From assembly GCA_015522385.1 (NCBI GenBank), contig WAMJ01000215.1:1-39418 (forward strand): 39,418 nt of DNA. Reading direction: 5' to 3'. A program made the translations under genes and the position numbers. This stretch comes from Candidatus Heimdallarchaeota archaeon (lineage in GTDB: Archaea; Asgardarchaeota; Heimdallarchaeia; Heimdallarchaeales; Kariarchaeaceae). Shown piece by piece: positions 16,991-24,881 of this stretch; position 1 is the stretch's first letter, and each line of letters opens with the position of its first letter. The notes under the pieces are model-generated. The model searched no databases, was not told the DNA's origin, and worked only from the letters and a program-made list of their open reading frames with translations.

Positions 16991-17006
16991 GTGAGTAATT
17001 GCTCAC
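16991..17006. promoter_or_regulatory. Palindromic operator candidate upstream of the heme operon
   Basis: GTGAGTAATTGCTCAC is a 16-base inverted repeat with only one mismatched pair. It sits just upstream of the TATA box of the operon that begins at 17040. The left half GTGAGTA recurs on the minus strand at 21446-21452, just ahead of the HxlR-type regulator gene. This makes it a candidate binding site of that regulator; the link is an inference. Confidence 0.45.
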
Positions 17007-17012
17007 GCCAAA

Positions 17013-17020
17013 CATATATA
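17013..17020 (+). promoter_or_regulatory. TATA box of the membrane/heme operon
   Basis: CATATATA is centred about 24 bases before the ATG at 17040 and follows the palindrome at 16991-17006. Confidence 0.55.
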
Positions 17021-17039
17021 CCTTGCATCACATAATATT

Positions 17040-17699
17040 ATGACAATTATGCTGACCAACATAGTATCAGTAATCTTCCTGCTACTGACAGGAATAGTAG
17101 CAATCTACGTTGGACTCTTCCTCCTCAAGGAGTATATGTCCAGCAAGAAACCGTACCACCTGTTCTGGAGTATTGCATATGTAGTACTCTTCGTTTCAGG
17201 TGTACTGATTATCATCTTCGACTTCGAGATCCTGAAGACAGAGCTCGTACCCGTTATCGCAGCCCTCATCCCCGTAGGTATGGCTGTCGGGTTGCTCTTC
17301 GCAGTGTATGACGACAAGCCAATGTACGGCTGGATCTTCTTCCTCTACGAGATCGTGATGATGGTTGTCACGGCCTGGGTCAGACTGGGCGGTGCAGAGT
17401 CCACCTCTGGACTGATCATGGCCATGCACATCCCCTCTGGAGCCCTCATCATGCTCCTCCCACTTCTCTCAGGTGAGAAGAACGGTTACCTGATGAGCAT
17501 CGGAGGACTGCTGATCAGTGTCGGAGGAGCCCTTCTGGCATTCGTCGCAGTGGGAAGCCCCATCCTGACGGAGACCCAGATCTTCCTCGTGCTACCCCCG
17601 CTCCTCCTCATCGTCGGTGCCTTCTTCACCCTTGGAATCATCCTCCCTGAGAAGTGGAGACTTGAAGTGCCTGTACTCAGTGGAATATTCGTCAAATGA
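17040..17699 (+). CDS. Polytopic membrane protein (about seven helices)
   Basis: The 219-residue protein is almost entirely hydrophobic with about seven predicted membrane helices and short loops. An early YHLFWSIAYV segment (residues 40-49) and MAMHIPSGAL (about 128-137) put histidines in or near membrane helices, as heme- or metal-binding proteins often do, but I do not recognise the family. It heads an operon with the His-rich protein, ctaB and the YwiC-like gene; GAGGTGAT spans its stop and is the ribosome-binding site of the next gene. A role in the cytochrome or oxidase assembly context is inferred from neighbours only. Confidence 0.7.
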   Translation: MTIMLTNIVSVIFLLLTGIVAIYVGLFLLKEYMSSKKPYHLFWSIAYVVLFVSGVLIIIFDFEILKTELVPVIAALIPVGMAVGLLFAVYDDKPMYGWIFFLYEIVMMVVTAWVRLGGAESTSGLIMAMHIPSGALIMLLPLLSGEKNGYLMSIGGLLISVGGALLAFVAVGSPILTETQIFLVLPPLLLIVGAFFTLGIILPEKWRLEVPVLSGIFVK

Positions 17700-17705
17700 G
17701 GTGAT
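17698..17705 (+). promoter_or_regulatory. Strong Shine-Dalgarno that decides an unusual start
   Basis: GAGGTGAT overlaps the stop of the previous gene. The next in-frame codon at a suitable distance is ATT at 17710; no ATG, GTG or TTG exists in that frame until 17827. Confidence 0.6.
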
Positions 17706-17709
17706 GTGA

Positions 17710-19131
17710 ATTAGCTTTCTGAACAAAATCAAACAGTTCTTCACCAGCTACAGGGGACTCCTTGCCCTGATCATACTGGTCGAGCTGGCAATCATCGTCT
17801 TCCTCAGTACATTCTCGAAACCAGTTGTGGAGATCTTCGGTAAGCCGTTGATCCCCATGGATCTGGACAACTCTCCACGTAGCAGGGCGGGTAGGATCAT
17901 CATGCTCTACCACGCGCTGGCCATCCCGTTCCTTGCAGCAGTCTCCTACTTCGTCCTCGACTGGTATGAGATCAGGGGAGCTCTCGAGCAGCAGGCCAAG
18001 TGGGCAATCACCGTCGGAGCTCTGCTCACCGGGTTCTTCGGGATGGTCTATGGCTACTCACCCTACGACTCGCAGGTACCTCACGGGCTCTTCATCTTCG
18101 GACTGTCACTAAGCTTCTACGGAGCGGTTCTCCTGCTGATCGGCATCTGGCCCAGATCCACCTTCCCCGTGGAGGAGAAGGACGCCCCGATGCTCGGGAG
18201 CATCAACCTCGAGTACCTCAACATGTCCCTGACAATCCTGGCCATCCTGATCTCGGGCATCATCGGAGCATGGGTCGGATCCAACATCGGGACCAACTTT
18301 GACGTGGTTCTCGCCGAGGATGTCGTGCGCAGTCCGAACGGGAATATCGGCTGGTCCCTCAAGGAGATGGTCGTCTCCCACCTGCACATCATGGTCGCTC
18401 TGTTGGCTGCAGCCATCCTCCTGCTGACCATGAAGTATTCGGGGATGAAGGGAAGGTTGCAGAAGATTAACCATCTCCTCTACATCCCGGGCATCACCAT
18501 CCTCAGCGTAGGGGCATGGCTGGTCATAACCCCATGGGACAAGGCGCACGTCGTGATCAACGTGGGCGCGATGTTCCTTCTGCTCGTGGGTCTTAATACA
18601 GCGATCTACGGCATCCACCGAATATCGGTAAGGATCCTCGGAGACCGCTACGCAGAGAGCTCGGCCCTGACTAAGTTCGGAGCCATCTTCAAAGATCCCG
18701 TGGACCTGACACTCTACTTCCAACTAATCTGGGTAAACGTCACCAGTACGTTCCCTGGAGTGTGGGTGGCCATCCACCTCGAGGAGTTCAGGACCGAGGA
18801 GTACACAGACATCGAACGCACCTTCAACACAGGACACTGGCACGTCCTCGCGACGATCTGCGCCATGATGGTCCTGATGCTTGCCGTGAAGTACCTGAAC
18901 GTCAAGGGCAAGATCCACGACTTCGTCGGATGGTCGGCCTTGATCGGCACGATCTTCGGATTCGGCTTCGCCACCCTGTACATGCTCAGGTCACCGTCCG
19001 ACGACGGCTTCCTCACCTTCATCCTCATCGATGTGGGTGTGATGTTCATGTTCATGGCGACTGGTATCTTCGGGTTGTACTACCTCATCAAGCACTTCTT
19101 CACGGATGAGATGGAAGTAGGAGAGGAATAG
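17710..19131 (+). CDS. His-rich polytopic membrane protein with internal repeat, heme-handling candidate
   Basis: Read from ATT at 17710 the protein has about 473 residues and some 12 membrane helices. The first standard start (GTG 17827) would remove a hydrophobic helix encoded by 17740-17820, while an excellent Shine-Dalgarno lies only four bases before the ATT, so an ATT start is likely. Histidines sit in membrane segments: LYHALAIPF, SHLHIMVAL, DKAHVVIN, VAIHLEEF and TGHWHVLA. SHLHIMVAL...KYSGMKGRL and GHWHVLATI...KYLNVKGKI are clearly repeated, so an internal duplication is visible. Paired His-bearing helix bundles recall heme A synthase (CtaA) and heme-copper membrane proteins; with ctaB next door, heme binding is plausible but not shown. 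Confidence 0.65.
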   Translation: MSFLNKIKQFFTSYRGLLALIILVELAIIVFLSTFSKPVVEIFGKPLIPMDLDNSPRSRAGRIIMLYHALAIPFLAAVSYFVLDWYEIRGALEQQAKWAITVGALLTGFFGMVYGYSPYDSQVPHGLFIFGLSLSFYGAVLLLIGIWPRSTFPVEEKDAPMLGSINLEYLNMSLTILAILISGIIGAWVGSNIGTNFDVVLAEDVVRSPNGNIGWSLKEMVVSHLHIMVALLAAAILLLTMKYSGMKGRLQKINHLLYIPGITILSVGAWLVITPWDKAHVVINVGAMFLLLVGLNTAIYGIHRISVRILGDRYAESSALTKFGAIFKDPVDLTLYFQLIWVNVTSTFPGVWVAIHLEEFRTEEYTDIERTFNTGHWHVLATICAMMVLMLAVKYLNVKGKIHDFVGWSALIGTIFGFGFATLYMLRSPSDDGFLTFILIDVGVMFMFMATGIFGLYYLIKHFFTDEMEVGEE

Positions 19132-19132
19132 A

Positions 19133-20050
19133 ATGGCAGAGTCCAGCCTGACCGTGCACGCAAACTCCGGGTTCATTCCCTTCTCCCTCTACGGGGAGCT
19201 CATCAAGGGGAAGCAGACATTCCTGCTGCTGTACACCTCCGTGTTCGCTTACCTTGTGAGCTCGTATCCCAACCCCGTGGCCAGCGACGCCATCCTGCTG
19301 TCGGTAGCGATGTTCTTCTCCATCTCGGGGTCCACACTCCTGAACATGTACATCGACAGGGACATCGACGCCATCATGCCGAGGACGAAGCACAGGGCAC
19401 TGCCCAGCGGCCGAATCAGCGCCAGCACCGTGCGGAACCACGGCTTCATCTTCTCCTTCGGGGGAGTGCTCGGCGCTGCGTACTTCCTCAATCCCCTCAC
19501 GGGGATGGTCATAGCTCTCGGACTCTTCTTCGACGTGATCGTGTACTCGTTGTGGCTGAAGAGAAGGACCAAGTGGTCAATCATCTTCGGCGGCATCTCG
19601 GGTGGTCTCCCAGCAATGGCAGGCAGGACGGCAGTGACGAACCAAGTGGACCTCGTCGCCGTCCTCCTCCTCCTCTTCATCCTGCTTTGGATACCCCTGC
19701 ACATCCTCACACTCGCCACGCTCCCCAAGAACCTCGAGGGATACAGGGATGCAGGCGTGCCTATGTGGCCCGTCGCTGCGGGTGTCAAGGAGACGAGATA
19801 CGTGGTCACCATAGCGGCATTCCTCGACGGACTGCTCCTCACAGCCGTGGGATACGCCCTCGGGTTACACCCACTTACACATATCCCCCTGATCCTTTTC
19901 GGGCTCTTCCTCATCAAGCTGTCCATCGACAACTTCAGAAACCCCGACGAGGAGACCACGTTCAAGCTCTTCAAGTTCGCTTCCATGTTCATGGCAATGA
20001 CCTACCTGTGGATGTACGTGGGCACCGTGATCACGGGGCTCTTGGGGTGA
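19133..20050 (+). CDS. ctaB: Protoheme IX farnesyltransferase (heme O synthase)
   Basis: The 305-residue membrane protein is a UbiA-superfamily prenyltransferase of the CtaB type. The first Asp-rich motif is NMYIDRDIDAIMPRT (Asn71, Asp75, Asp79). The later LWLKRRTKWSIIFGG with GGLPAMAGRTAVT is typical of heme O synthase rather than of lipid or quinone prenyltransferases. It transfers farnesyl to protoheme IX, the first step to hemes O and A for heme-copper oxidases. The start ATG lies one base after the previous stop with an upstream GGAG. Heme-copper oxidase subunits are not in the window. Confidence 0.88.
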   Translation: MAESSLTVHANSGFIPFSLYGELIKGKQTFLLLYTSVFAYLVSSYPNPVASDAILLSVAMFFSISGSTLLNMYIDRDIDAIMPRTKHRALPSGRISASTVRNHGFIFSFGGVLGAAYFLNPLTGMVIALGLFFDVIVYSLWLKRRTKWSIIFGGISGGLPAMAGRTAVTNQVDLVAVLLLLFILLWIPLHILTLATLPKNLEGYRDAGVPMWPVAAGVKETRYVVTIAAFLDGLLLTAVGYALGLHPLTHIPLILFGLFLIKLSIDNFRNPDEETTFKLFKFASMFMAMTYLWMYVGTVITGLLG

Positions 20051-20054
20051 TTGT

Positions 20055-20846
20055 GTGAGGTTGCCGAGGGAGCACGGACTGATAATGATCTGGTCGAGCA
20101 CCGTCCTGCTCGGCGTAGTGCAGGGTATTTTCCACCTGCAGTCGGTCGTGGGATTGCTCATCGGGGTGATCTTCGGGATCTCCATCATCCTGTCCTACAC
20201 GGCAATCAACCTGCTGTTCAACTCGAGATTCAGGAAGGTCAGCCACGCACCACTGGTGATGATGGCAGGAACATCCGCGCTCGCCTTCCTGTGGAGGGTA
20301 GACTTGTACTCCCTCCTCTTCTTCGGAATACTGGGAGTGCTAGTGTTGATCTGGGGCGCACACAGCTTCCTCGTTGGAGGTCGCACGAGCTACACTCGGA
20401 CGGTCATTGGGACGATGGCCGTCTCCCTGCAGTTCCCCATCATCTACAACCTCGCTGCGGGCATAGACTCCCAGTCAGAGTTCCTGTGGACAGCGTCCAT
20501 GTGGTGGATGTACTTCGGCGTGACACTCGTCCTCATCCTCGCTGTGGGAAACTACAGGGAGAAGATACCGAGGTACACCACGGTGGCGGTATGGACAGGC
20601 TTTCTCTTGGTGACGATCCCCTTCTTCACAGCTGGGGTACTTCACCCTGTGACTGCCATCTTTCTCGTGGACCCCACCCTCAGGTCAATCTACCACGCCG
20701 TCTTCAACCCGACCCTGAGGAAGAACAGGATAAACATCAGGAAGGTAGGATGGAACCTGACCATGTCCACGTTCCTCTTCCTTTTCCTGTCAGTGGTACT
20801 GACACTCGACTCCACCGCTGAGATCATACATTCATTCGCCACTTGA
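20055..20846 (+). CDS. YwiC-like membrane protein
   Basis: The 263-residue protein starts LPREHGLIMIW after a GTG. The PREHG motif at the beginning of the first helix is the hallmark of the YwiC-like family, and about seven to eight membrane segments follow. The family is widespread and functionally unassigned, often near respiratory genes; its topology resembles UbiA-type prenyltransferases. GGTGAT at 20045-20050 precedes the GTG at 20055 by four bases, so it is translated with ctaB. It is the last gene of the operon; the histidine-rich segment near the end (VLHPVTAIFLVDP) is also a family feature. Confidence 0.75.
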   Translation: MRLPREHGLIMIWSSTVLLGVVQGIFHLQSVVGLLIGVIFGISIILSYTAINLLFNSRFRKVSHAPLVMMAGTSALAFLWRVDLYSLLFFGILGVLVLIWGAHSFLVGGRTSYTRTVIGTMAVSLQFPIIYNLAAGIDSQSEFLWTASMWWMYFGVTLVLILAVGNYREKIPRYTTVAVWTGFLLVTIPFFTAGVLHPVTAIFLVDPTLRSIYHAVFNPTLRKNRINIRKVGWNLTMSTFLFLFLSVVLTLDSTAEIIHSFAT

Positions 20847-20869
20847 CATATCTACCTCTTGGACATCTA

Positions 20870-20891
20870 TTCAGATCGTATTCAGATCGTA
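20870..20891. repeat. Tandem 11-bp direct repeat
   Basis: TTCAGATCGTA occurs twice in immediate succession (20870-20880 and 20881-20891), one helical turn apart. It lies downstream of the YwiC-like gene and also downstream of the HxlR gene, so it is not in an obvious promoter. Confidence 0.6.
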
Positions 20892-21038
20892 TTTGCTTCG
20901 ATTACAGGGGGTTATCCCGATTATGACACATTTGCGTGAGGGTTGGATTCAGACTGTGTGACCCCTGCTATTCAATCCAGACCTGACGTGGAGAAGTGAT
21001 TCCGGAAGAGCCCAGCTGTCGTCACCGGAGAATCCAGT

Positions 21039-21437
21039 CTAGTCTGTCTTCATCTTGAGGTCGATGAAATCGAGGGAGCTGTGTATGCAACTCCGGTTCC
21101 TGCACATCTTGTAGTTCACCAGACCGAAGTTGACAGCCCATGTCTTCATCGCCTCCAGTACCATCTTCAGGGCCTCTCCCCTCTCAGTCAGGCTGTACGT
21201 GATGTGACCACCCTCGTCCATCCGAACCACGATACCGTACTGCTCAAGGTTGTTCAACTTGTCCGTCAGAACCCTCGCTGAAATATCTCTGGAGTAGTTG
21301 CCATTCAGTCTCCTCTTCAGCTCGGAGAACGAGAGCCGAGGTTCCTGGAGGAGCTCGACCACGATGAATGCATTCCACTTCTTCCCCATGATCTCCATGG
21401 TGTAGAGAACGCTGCAGTCCTCGTCGTTGATCTTCAT
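21039..21437 (-). CDS. HxlR-family transcription regulator with Cys pair
   Basis: The 132-residue protein has the winged helix-turn-helix signature of HxlR: IMGKKWNAFIVVELL (about 16-30), RLSFSELKRRLNG, ISARVLTDKLNNLEQYGIV, and the wing GGHITYSLTERG. Several HxlR proteins sense redox or aldehyde stress through cysteines; here CRNRSC (Cys112, Cys117) and an N-terminal Cys8 are present. It is divergent in orientation to, and downstream of, the heme operon. A TTTAAG box lies about 27 bases upstream of ATG 21437 and a GTGAGTA half-site lies between, suggesting autoregulation and control of the 17040 operon; both are inferences. Confidence 0.85.
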   Translation of the reverse strand: MKINDEDCSVLYTMEIMGKKWNAFIVVELLQEPRLSFSELKRRLNGNYSRDISARVLTDKLNNLEQYGIVVRMDEGGHITYSLTERGEALKMVLEAMKTWAVNFGLVNYKMCRNRSCIHSSLDFIDLKMKTD

Positions 21438-21958
21438 TTAGATTATACTCACAGATCCGAACTTAAACATTAGGGACAACTGTTGAAAAGAGCTACCCTT
21501 GACATCTCCCCGTGAATCTACCCACACACGATATGAGGACGTATACAGAGAAGGAGTCGAGGGCCATATTCACCGCGGGGGAGAACCTACATATAAAATA
21601 CACAGAAGACTTGGGCAATTACCCTCTACAAGACATCTGATGCACCGATCGGGGAGGGCATATGTACAAAATGGGTACATTGGGAGATTCTCGACAATAT
21701 ACAGCAATTATTGGACAGATACGCAGATTCATCGGACCTAGACAAAGTACCAGAATTTAATCTTATGAAGGGATAGGACCTTCTAAACTAAATATTCGAA
21801 GAAGTAGATAAAAAGGAAAAAATCCCCTAGAATCACCCAAGGATTGGATCAGAATGACATCTACAGGAGCGGATTACACAATCAATATATGATCATATTT
21901 TAAACATACAGAGCCTCTATGATCCACCAAATACATCTGACGGATGTTGTTAACAACT

Positions 21959-22020
21959 TTACACCCCCCACTCAAAATGTTAACATTCATTACACCCCCC
22001 ACTCAAAATGTTAACATTCA
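21959..22020. repeat. Tandem 31-bp perfect direct repeat
   Basis: Two identical 31-bp units (21959-21989 and 21990-22020), each starting TTACACCCCCCACTCAAAAT and ending GTTAACATTCA; a truncated or diverged third copy may lie near 22098-22133. The unit contains GTTAAC. Only two copies exist, with no spacer, so this is not CRISPR. Confidence 0.85.
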
Positions 22021-22408
22021 TTAATTGATAAACCAAGTCACTGCCTCACGATGATGTACCGTAAACGACGACAAGATCAGCCCACTCAGAAAGATTGTAT
22101 TACATTTCTGCACCACTCGGAAAAATGTATCACAACAAATCCCGAAGCGGGAATAGTCAGTGATTTGTGCAGCGGAAGGCATCTAGAAGGATAATACCAA
22201 CCAACAATCATCCACAGAGTGATTTAACCCCAGAATATCAGCTAGAATATCAAAATCACCAACTCATCGGATACCACCGCGTAATCTGCTGGATCCAACA
22301 GTGGACGTCCAGATCAAGTGCCACAGTCTGTCAACATTACGAAAGGTAATACCCACCCTCTCCACTCACCACGAATCCAAACAAAGAATTAAAAACTTGG
22401 GAGTACAC

Positions 22409-22417
22409 CTTAAAATG
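22409..22417 (+). promoter_or_regulatory. TATA-like box of tRNA-Leu
   Basis: CTTAAAATG is centred about 29 bases before the first tRNA base, a standard archaeal position. Confidence 0.45.
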
Positions 22418-22441
22418 AGCACCAGAATAAGGTGGTCAATC

Positions 22442-22526
22442 GGCGGGTTCGCCCAGTCTGGTCAACGGCGTTGCGTTCAGGTCGCAATCTATTAGTAGTT
22501 CGTGAGTTCAAATCTCACACCCGCCA
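22442..22526 (+). tRNA. tRNA-Leu, anticodon CAG
   Basis: An 85-base class II tRNA: acceptor strands GGCGGGT (22442-22448) and ACCCGCC (22519-22525) pair fully, discriminator A at 22526. Anticodon stem TTGCG/CGCAA encloses TTCAGGT, giving anticodon CAG (22478-22480). The extra arm (CTA/TAG stem) and T arm GTGAG-TTCAAAT-CTCAC complete the fold. CCA is not encoded, and no intron is seen. Its 3' half is the left repeat of the mobile element, so it serves as the integration target. TTTT follows at 22527-22530. Confidence 0.93.
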
Positions 22527-22540
22527 TTTTCAGCATATCG
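22486..22540 (+). repeat. attL: 55-bp direct repeat in tRNA-Leu 3' half
   Basis: Identical over 55 bases to 26081-26135. It begins in the 3' strand of the anticodon stem, covers the extra arm, T arm and acceptor 3' strand, and extends 14 bases past the tRNA. Identity stops abruptly on both sides, as expected for an integrase-made att duplication. Confidence 0.92.
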
Positions 22541-22548
22541 AGTCAAGA

Positions 22549-22809
22549 TCATATCCTAGCGAGCAGATCCCTGACGTATTCTATTCCCCGTACGGTCCAC
22601 TGGTAGGTGATCTCCCCCCGTGTCGGATGCTTGCGCACGAGCCCCTTGGTTCGTGCAGACCGCAGGAGCTTCCTCGCTCTACGGTGGTCATGCCTCAAGG
22701 GCTCTGGCAGTAGTCTGAATATCGCCTGCTCAGAGATGTGACGGTGTGTACCCGTCCCCAGCGCCCTCAGCAGGGTGAGAATCATTTTGTCAAATTCGGA
22801 GAGATTCAT
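22549..22809 (-). CDS. Small winged-helix protein of the element
   Basis: The 86-residue product is basic in the middle (LRHDHRRARKLLRSARTKGL) and ends with a wing-like ITYQWTVRGIEYVRDLL, typical of a winged helix-turn-helix DNA-binding domain. ATG 22809 is chosen because an ACTTATATA box lies about 28 bases upstream; a longer frame to 22890 would include the promoter. It is divergent from the regulator gene at 22944, with about 134 bases between starts. Its stop ends nine bases from the att repeat. It may control excision or its own operon. Confidence 0.65.
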   Translation of the reverse strand: MNLSEFDKMILTLLRALGTGTHRHISEQAIFRLLPEPLRHDHRRARKLLRSARTKGLVRKHPTRGEITYQWTVRGIEYVRDLLARI

Positions 22810-22943
22810 ACTCCCAAACCGTGATTCTCCTATATAAGTAATACAGGTCGGGATATATCCTACGGTGCATGTAACCCAAAAATATAGCAATAGATCGAGG
22901 CTACAATCATATTGAAAGGCTTAAATTCACATCCGAATATATC

Positions 22944-23333
22944 ATGATGATGAACGTATCAGCCGAGACCAATAATCGCCGCAGATTGACCATAATTGGC
23001 TATCTCGCGATCCACCCCAGAACTTCCCTATACGAGCTGTCCAAGCACCTCGGCATTCCATACTCCACGGTGCACAAGCTCACCACTCAGATGATCGAGG
23101 ACGGCGTACTGGGAGCAGAGAGGATCGAGGTGGACGGGAGGGAGAGGAAGGCCCTCACCCTGAACAATGACCTCGCCCTGCAGAACAGATTCAGGCGGGA
23201 GGTCGTGGGGGACGTACTGGTGCAGACGCTCATGCGTAAGGTGATCCGGTACTCCCCGATCGTCATAATGAATGGAGAGGAGAATATCATCGGATCGGAG
23301 CGGGAGCTGGACGAGTTCCTCGCATCCCTCTGA
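22944..23333 (+). CDS. Winged helix-turn-helix regulator of the element
   Basis: A 129-residue protein with an N-terminal MarR/TrmB-like winged helix: RLTIIGYLAIHPRTSLYEL, then KHLGIPYSTVHKLTTQMIE as recognition helix region, and a wing with GRERKALTL. The C-terminal part (about 80-129) may be an effector or dimer domain and has no recognised motif. Start ATG 22944 follows a CTTAAATTC box by about 24 bases; the ATGs at 22944, 22947 and 22950 are adjacent alternatives. With the 86-residue protein it forms a divergent regulator pair, a layout often seen in mobile elements. Confidence 0.7.
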   Translation: MMMNVSAETNNRRRLTIIGYLAIHPRTSLYELSKHLGIPYSTVHKLTTQMIEDGVLGAERIEVDGRERKALTLNNDLALQNRFRREVVGDVLVQTLMRKVIRYSPIVIMNGEENIIGSERELDEFLASL

Positions 23334-23729
23334 TGTCCTAGTGCCAACTATCTGTGTATATCTGTTCTTCCGAACATAGGACATGGTTGAAAAATTATCT
23401 GTAATCTCAACAGGATACTGGACATCCGTCCATATCGTGATCTCAGCTCAGATCGTCCGATATCACATCTGGTACTGCCCCTGACCCGCGTACTCGCAAA
23501 ATTGTATCGAGGTCACCCCGTGTCGAAAATAGAGAAAATGCAGTCCGAATACCGTAATTTGAAGCGCATGTCCAACCGAACCCTGATGTGATTGTCAAAG
23601 TGTCCTATATTATCTCTCCATACTGGCTAATGTCGCAGTATATGGTGTCTGGGACGGACACGGGTATGCCCCACTCATCTTTTTCGCGAGTAGTCCTTTC
23701 CTTAAATAGAATTCTCACATCATTCAGTA
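23334..23729. other. Intergenic, 396 bases, nothing clear
   Basis: No gene or RNA fold seen. A 61-codon frame at 23588-23773 lacks protein-like character and overlaps the next gene. A CTTAAATAG box at about 23702-23710 belongs to the gene at 23730. Confidence 0.5.
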
Positions 23730-24005
23730 ATGAAACCATCAGACAATCATATCTATTCAATCAGCATCATTGACGGGAAGTTGCACACGGAAGAAAACAA
23801 AGGAGAACCTGATGACTATACTATCATAGATCTCGATACTTCAACCGAGAGGATAGATATCACACACGCGGAGAACCTCCTCGCCCGAGCTACAAAGGAG
23901 GAACTGGAGGAGATCCTAACGGATGAGGTACTCCATGGTGCGATCCTCTCAGAGAAGATATCTATCCCTGTATTCCAAGACGATACTGCGTTCACTGACT
24001 GGTAA
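23730..24005 (+). CDS. Small acidic protein of the element
   Basis: A 91-residue, strongly acidic protein without a known motif. Two halves can be described: a beta-like start (IYSISIIDGKLHTEEN) and a helical ATKEELEEILTDEVL segment. ATG 23730 follows a CTTAAATAG box by about 25 bases. Its stop lies two bases from the end of the interrupted gene on the other strand. Acidic small proteins on mobile DNA are often antitoxin-like or DNA mimics, but nothing here proves that. Confidence 0.55.
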   Translation: MKPSDNHIYSISIIDGKLHTEENKGEPDDYTIIDLDTSTERIDITHAENLLARATKEELEEILTDEVLHGAILSEKISIPVFQDDTAFTDW

Positions 24006-24007
24006 AG

Positions 24008-24835
24008 CTATTCGTACATTCGCGTTAGATGCCTCTGCCTATTCTTCCTCGGATCTGCTCGACGTCCAAGGTCACGCAGGATCTGCCTCGACTGGTGGAT
24101 GACATCAGACTCCTCCTGTATGGGATAGTAGTGTCCCCTGAAGTCGGAAAAGATGTAACCCCTGGCCCACGAATGAGAAGAGATCTCGTCGTAGCGATCC
24201 TCGTTGGACAGCCAGTAGACGGAGTTGAATCTCGATGCCTCACATATGGCAGCAGCCCCGTCAAAATCACCCACGAAAAGAATGGTACGAGCCTTCTGCT
24301 GTCAGATCTGGAGGGATGAGAACAGATCATGATCAGTCACCGCCCGGAACTCGTAGAAGTACCGAAACTCATCGCGGGAACGGTCGTATATCGCCTCGGC
24401 TTGGGCATTCGGGGCGAGGATCACCTCGCACATATCCGAGCCCGTCAGGATGTCTGCGATCTTCGAGAGTAGCTGTGCGAATTCCAGACAACTCCTAGAT
24501 GTATCAACATACACCAGGAGACGCTCCCGCTCGAAGGCAGTTCTACAACTGCTCAAGGGACGGTGGTCAATGGTACGAAGCATCAGTGACTGGATGTCCC
24601 ACTGGTCATCACCATCCACCTGAACCGGCGTGATGTCCTCACTTATTGCAGTGACAACCTGGTAGAGGGTTGTCCTCAACTTGAGGTCGTTGTATTTCGC
24701 TCTGATCTTGAAGGCAGATCCCGAGTTCAGGCTCCCGCCTGATCTCTTAGACTCTCCTTTGTCTTGCTCACTCTGGTCATCCTCGGACTGATCTCCCTCT
24801 GACAGATCCGCACTATCATGATTATACAGATACAC
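24008..24835 (-). pseudogene. VWA-like protein gene interrupted by an in-frame TGA
   Basis: One minus-strand frame of 276 codons runs from GTG 24835 to 24008, broken by a single TGA at 24304-24302. The first part (177 residues) has an acidic, Ser-rich N-terminus and then LLVYVDTSRSC, a von Willebrand A-type MIDAS motif (DxSxS at 111-115), followed by helices. Directly after the TGA the frame continues QQKARTILFVGDFDGAAAI, a strand and loop that fit the same domain, and runs to the end without another stop. No frameshift is needed. Either the gene is freshly inactivated or the TGA is read through; a Sec residue at this place has no obvious role. It faces the gene at 23730 and is divergent from that at 24882. 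Confidence 0.7.
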
Positions 24836-24881
24836 ATATTTGTAATCGATGAACTTTAATTCCTATACCGTTCGAATAATC

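Larger units (their letters stand above)
21438..22441. other. Long non-coding stretch upstream of tRNA-Leu
   Basis: About 1 kb without a convincing gene. It is A/T-richer than the core genes. It holds the HxlR promoter at its left end, two tandem 31-bp repeats at 21959-22020, and a partly similar sequence (CACCACTCGGAAAAATGT) near 22111-22128. Two frames of 80 and 60 codons (21499-21741, 22167-22349) have no promoter or protein-like composition. It may be remnant mobile DNA next to the tRNA integration site. Confidence 0.55.

Noticed and set aside
21499..21741. 80-codon frame in the non-coding stretch
   Set aside because: No promoter, low-complexity Arg/His/Gly composition and no family resemblance.
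21959..22020. CRISPR array
   Set aside because: Only two units, directly abutting without spacers, and no cas gene.
22167..22349. 60-codon frame before tRNA-Leu
   Set aside because: Chance frame in A/T-rich DNA, no promoter or recognisable sequence.
23588..23773. 61-codon frame in the element
   Set aside because: It overlaps the better-supported gene at 23730, which has a TATA box at the right distance.
24302..24304. Selenocysteine codon
   Set aside because: The TGA lies between a helix and a strand of a VWA-like domain, with no catalytic context; inactivation is simpler. Kept as an open check only.
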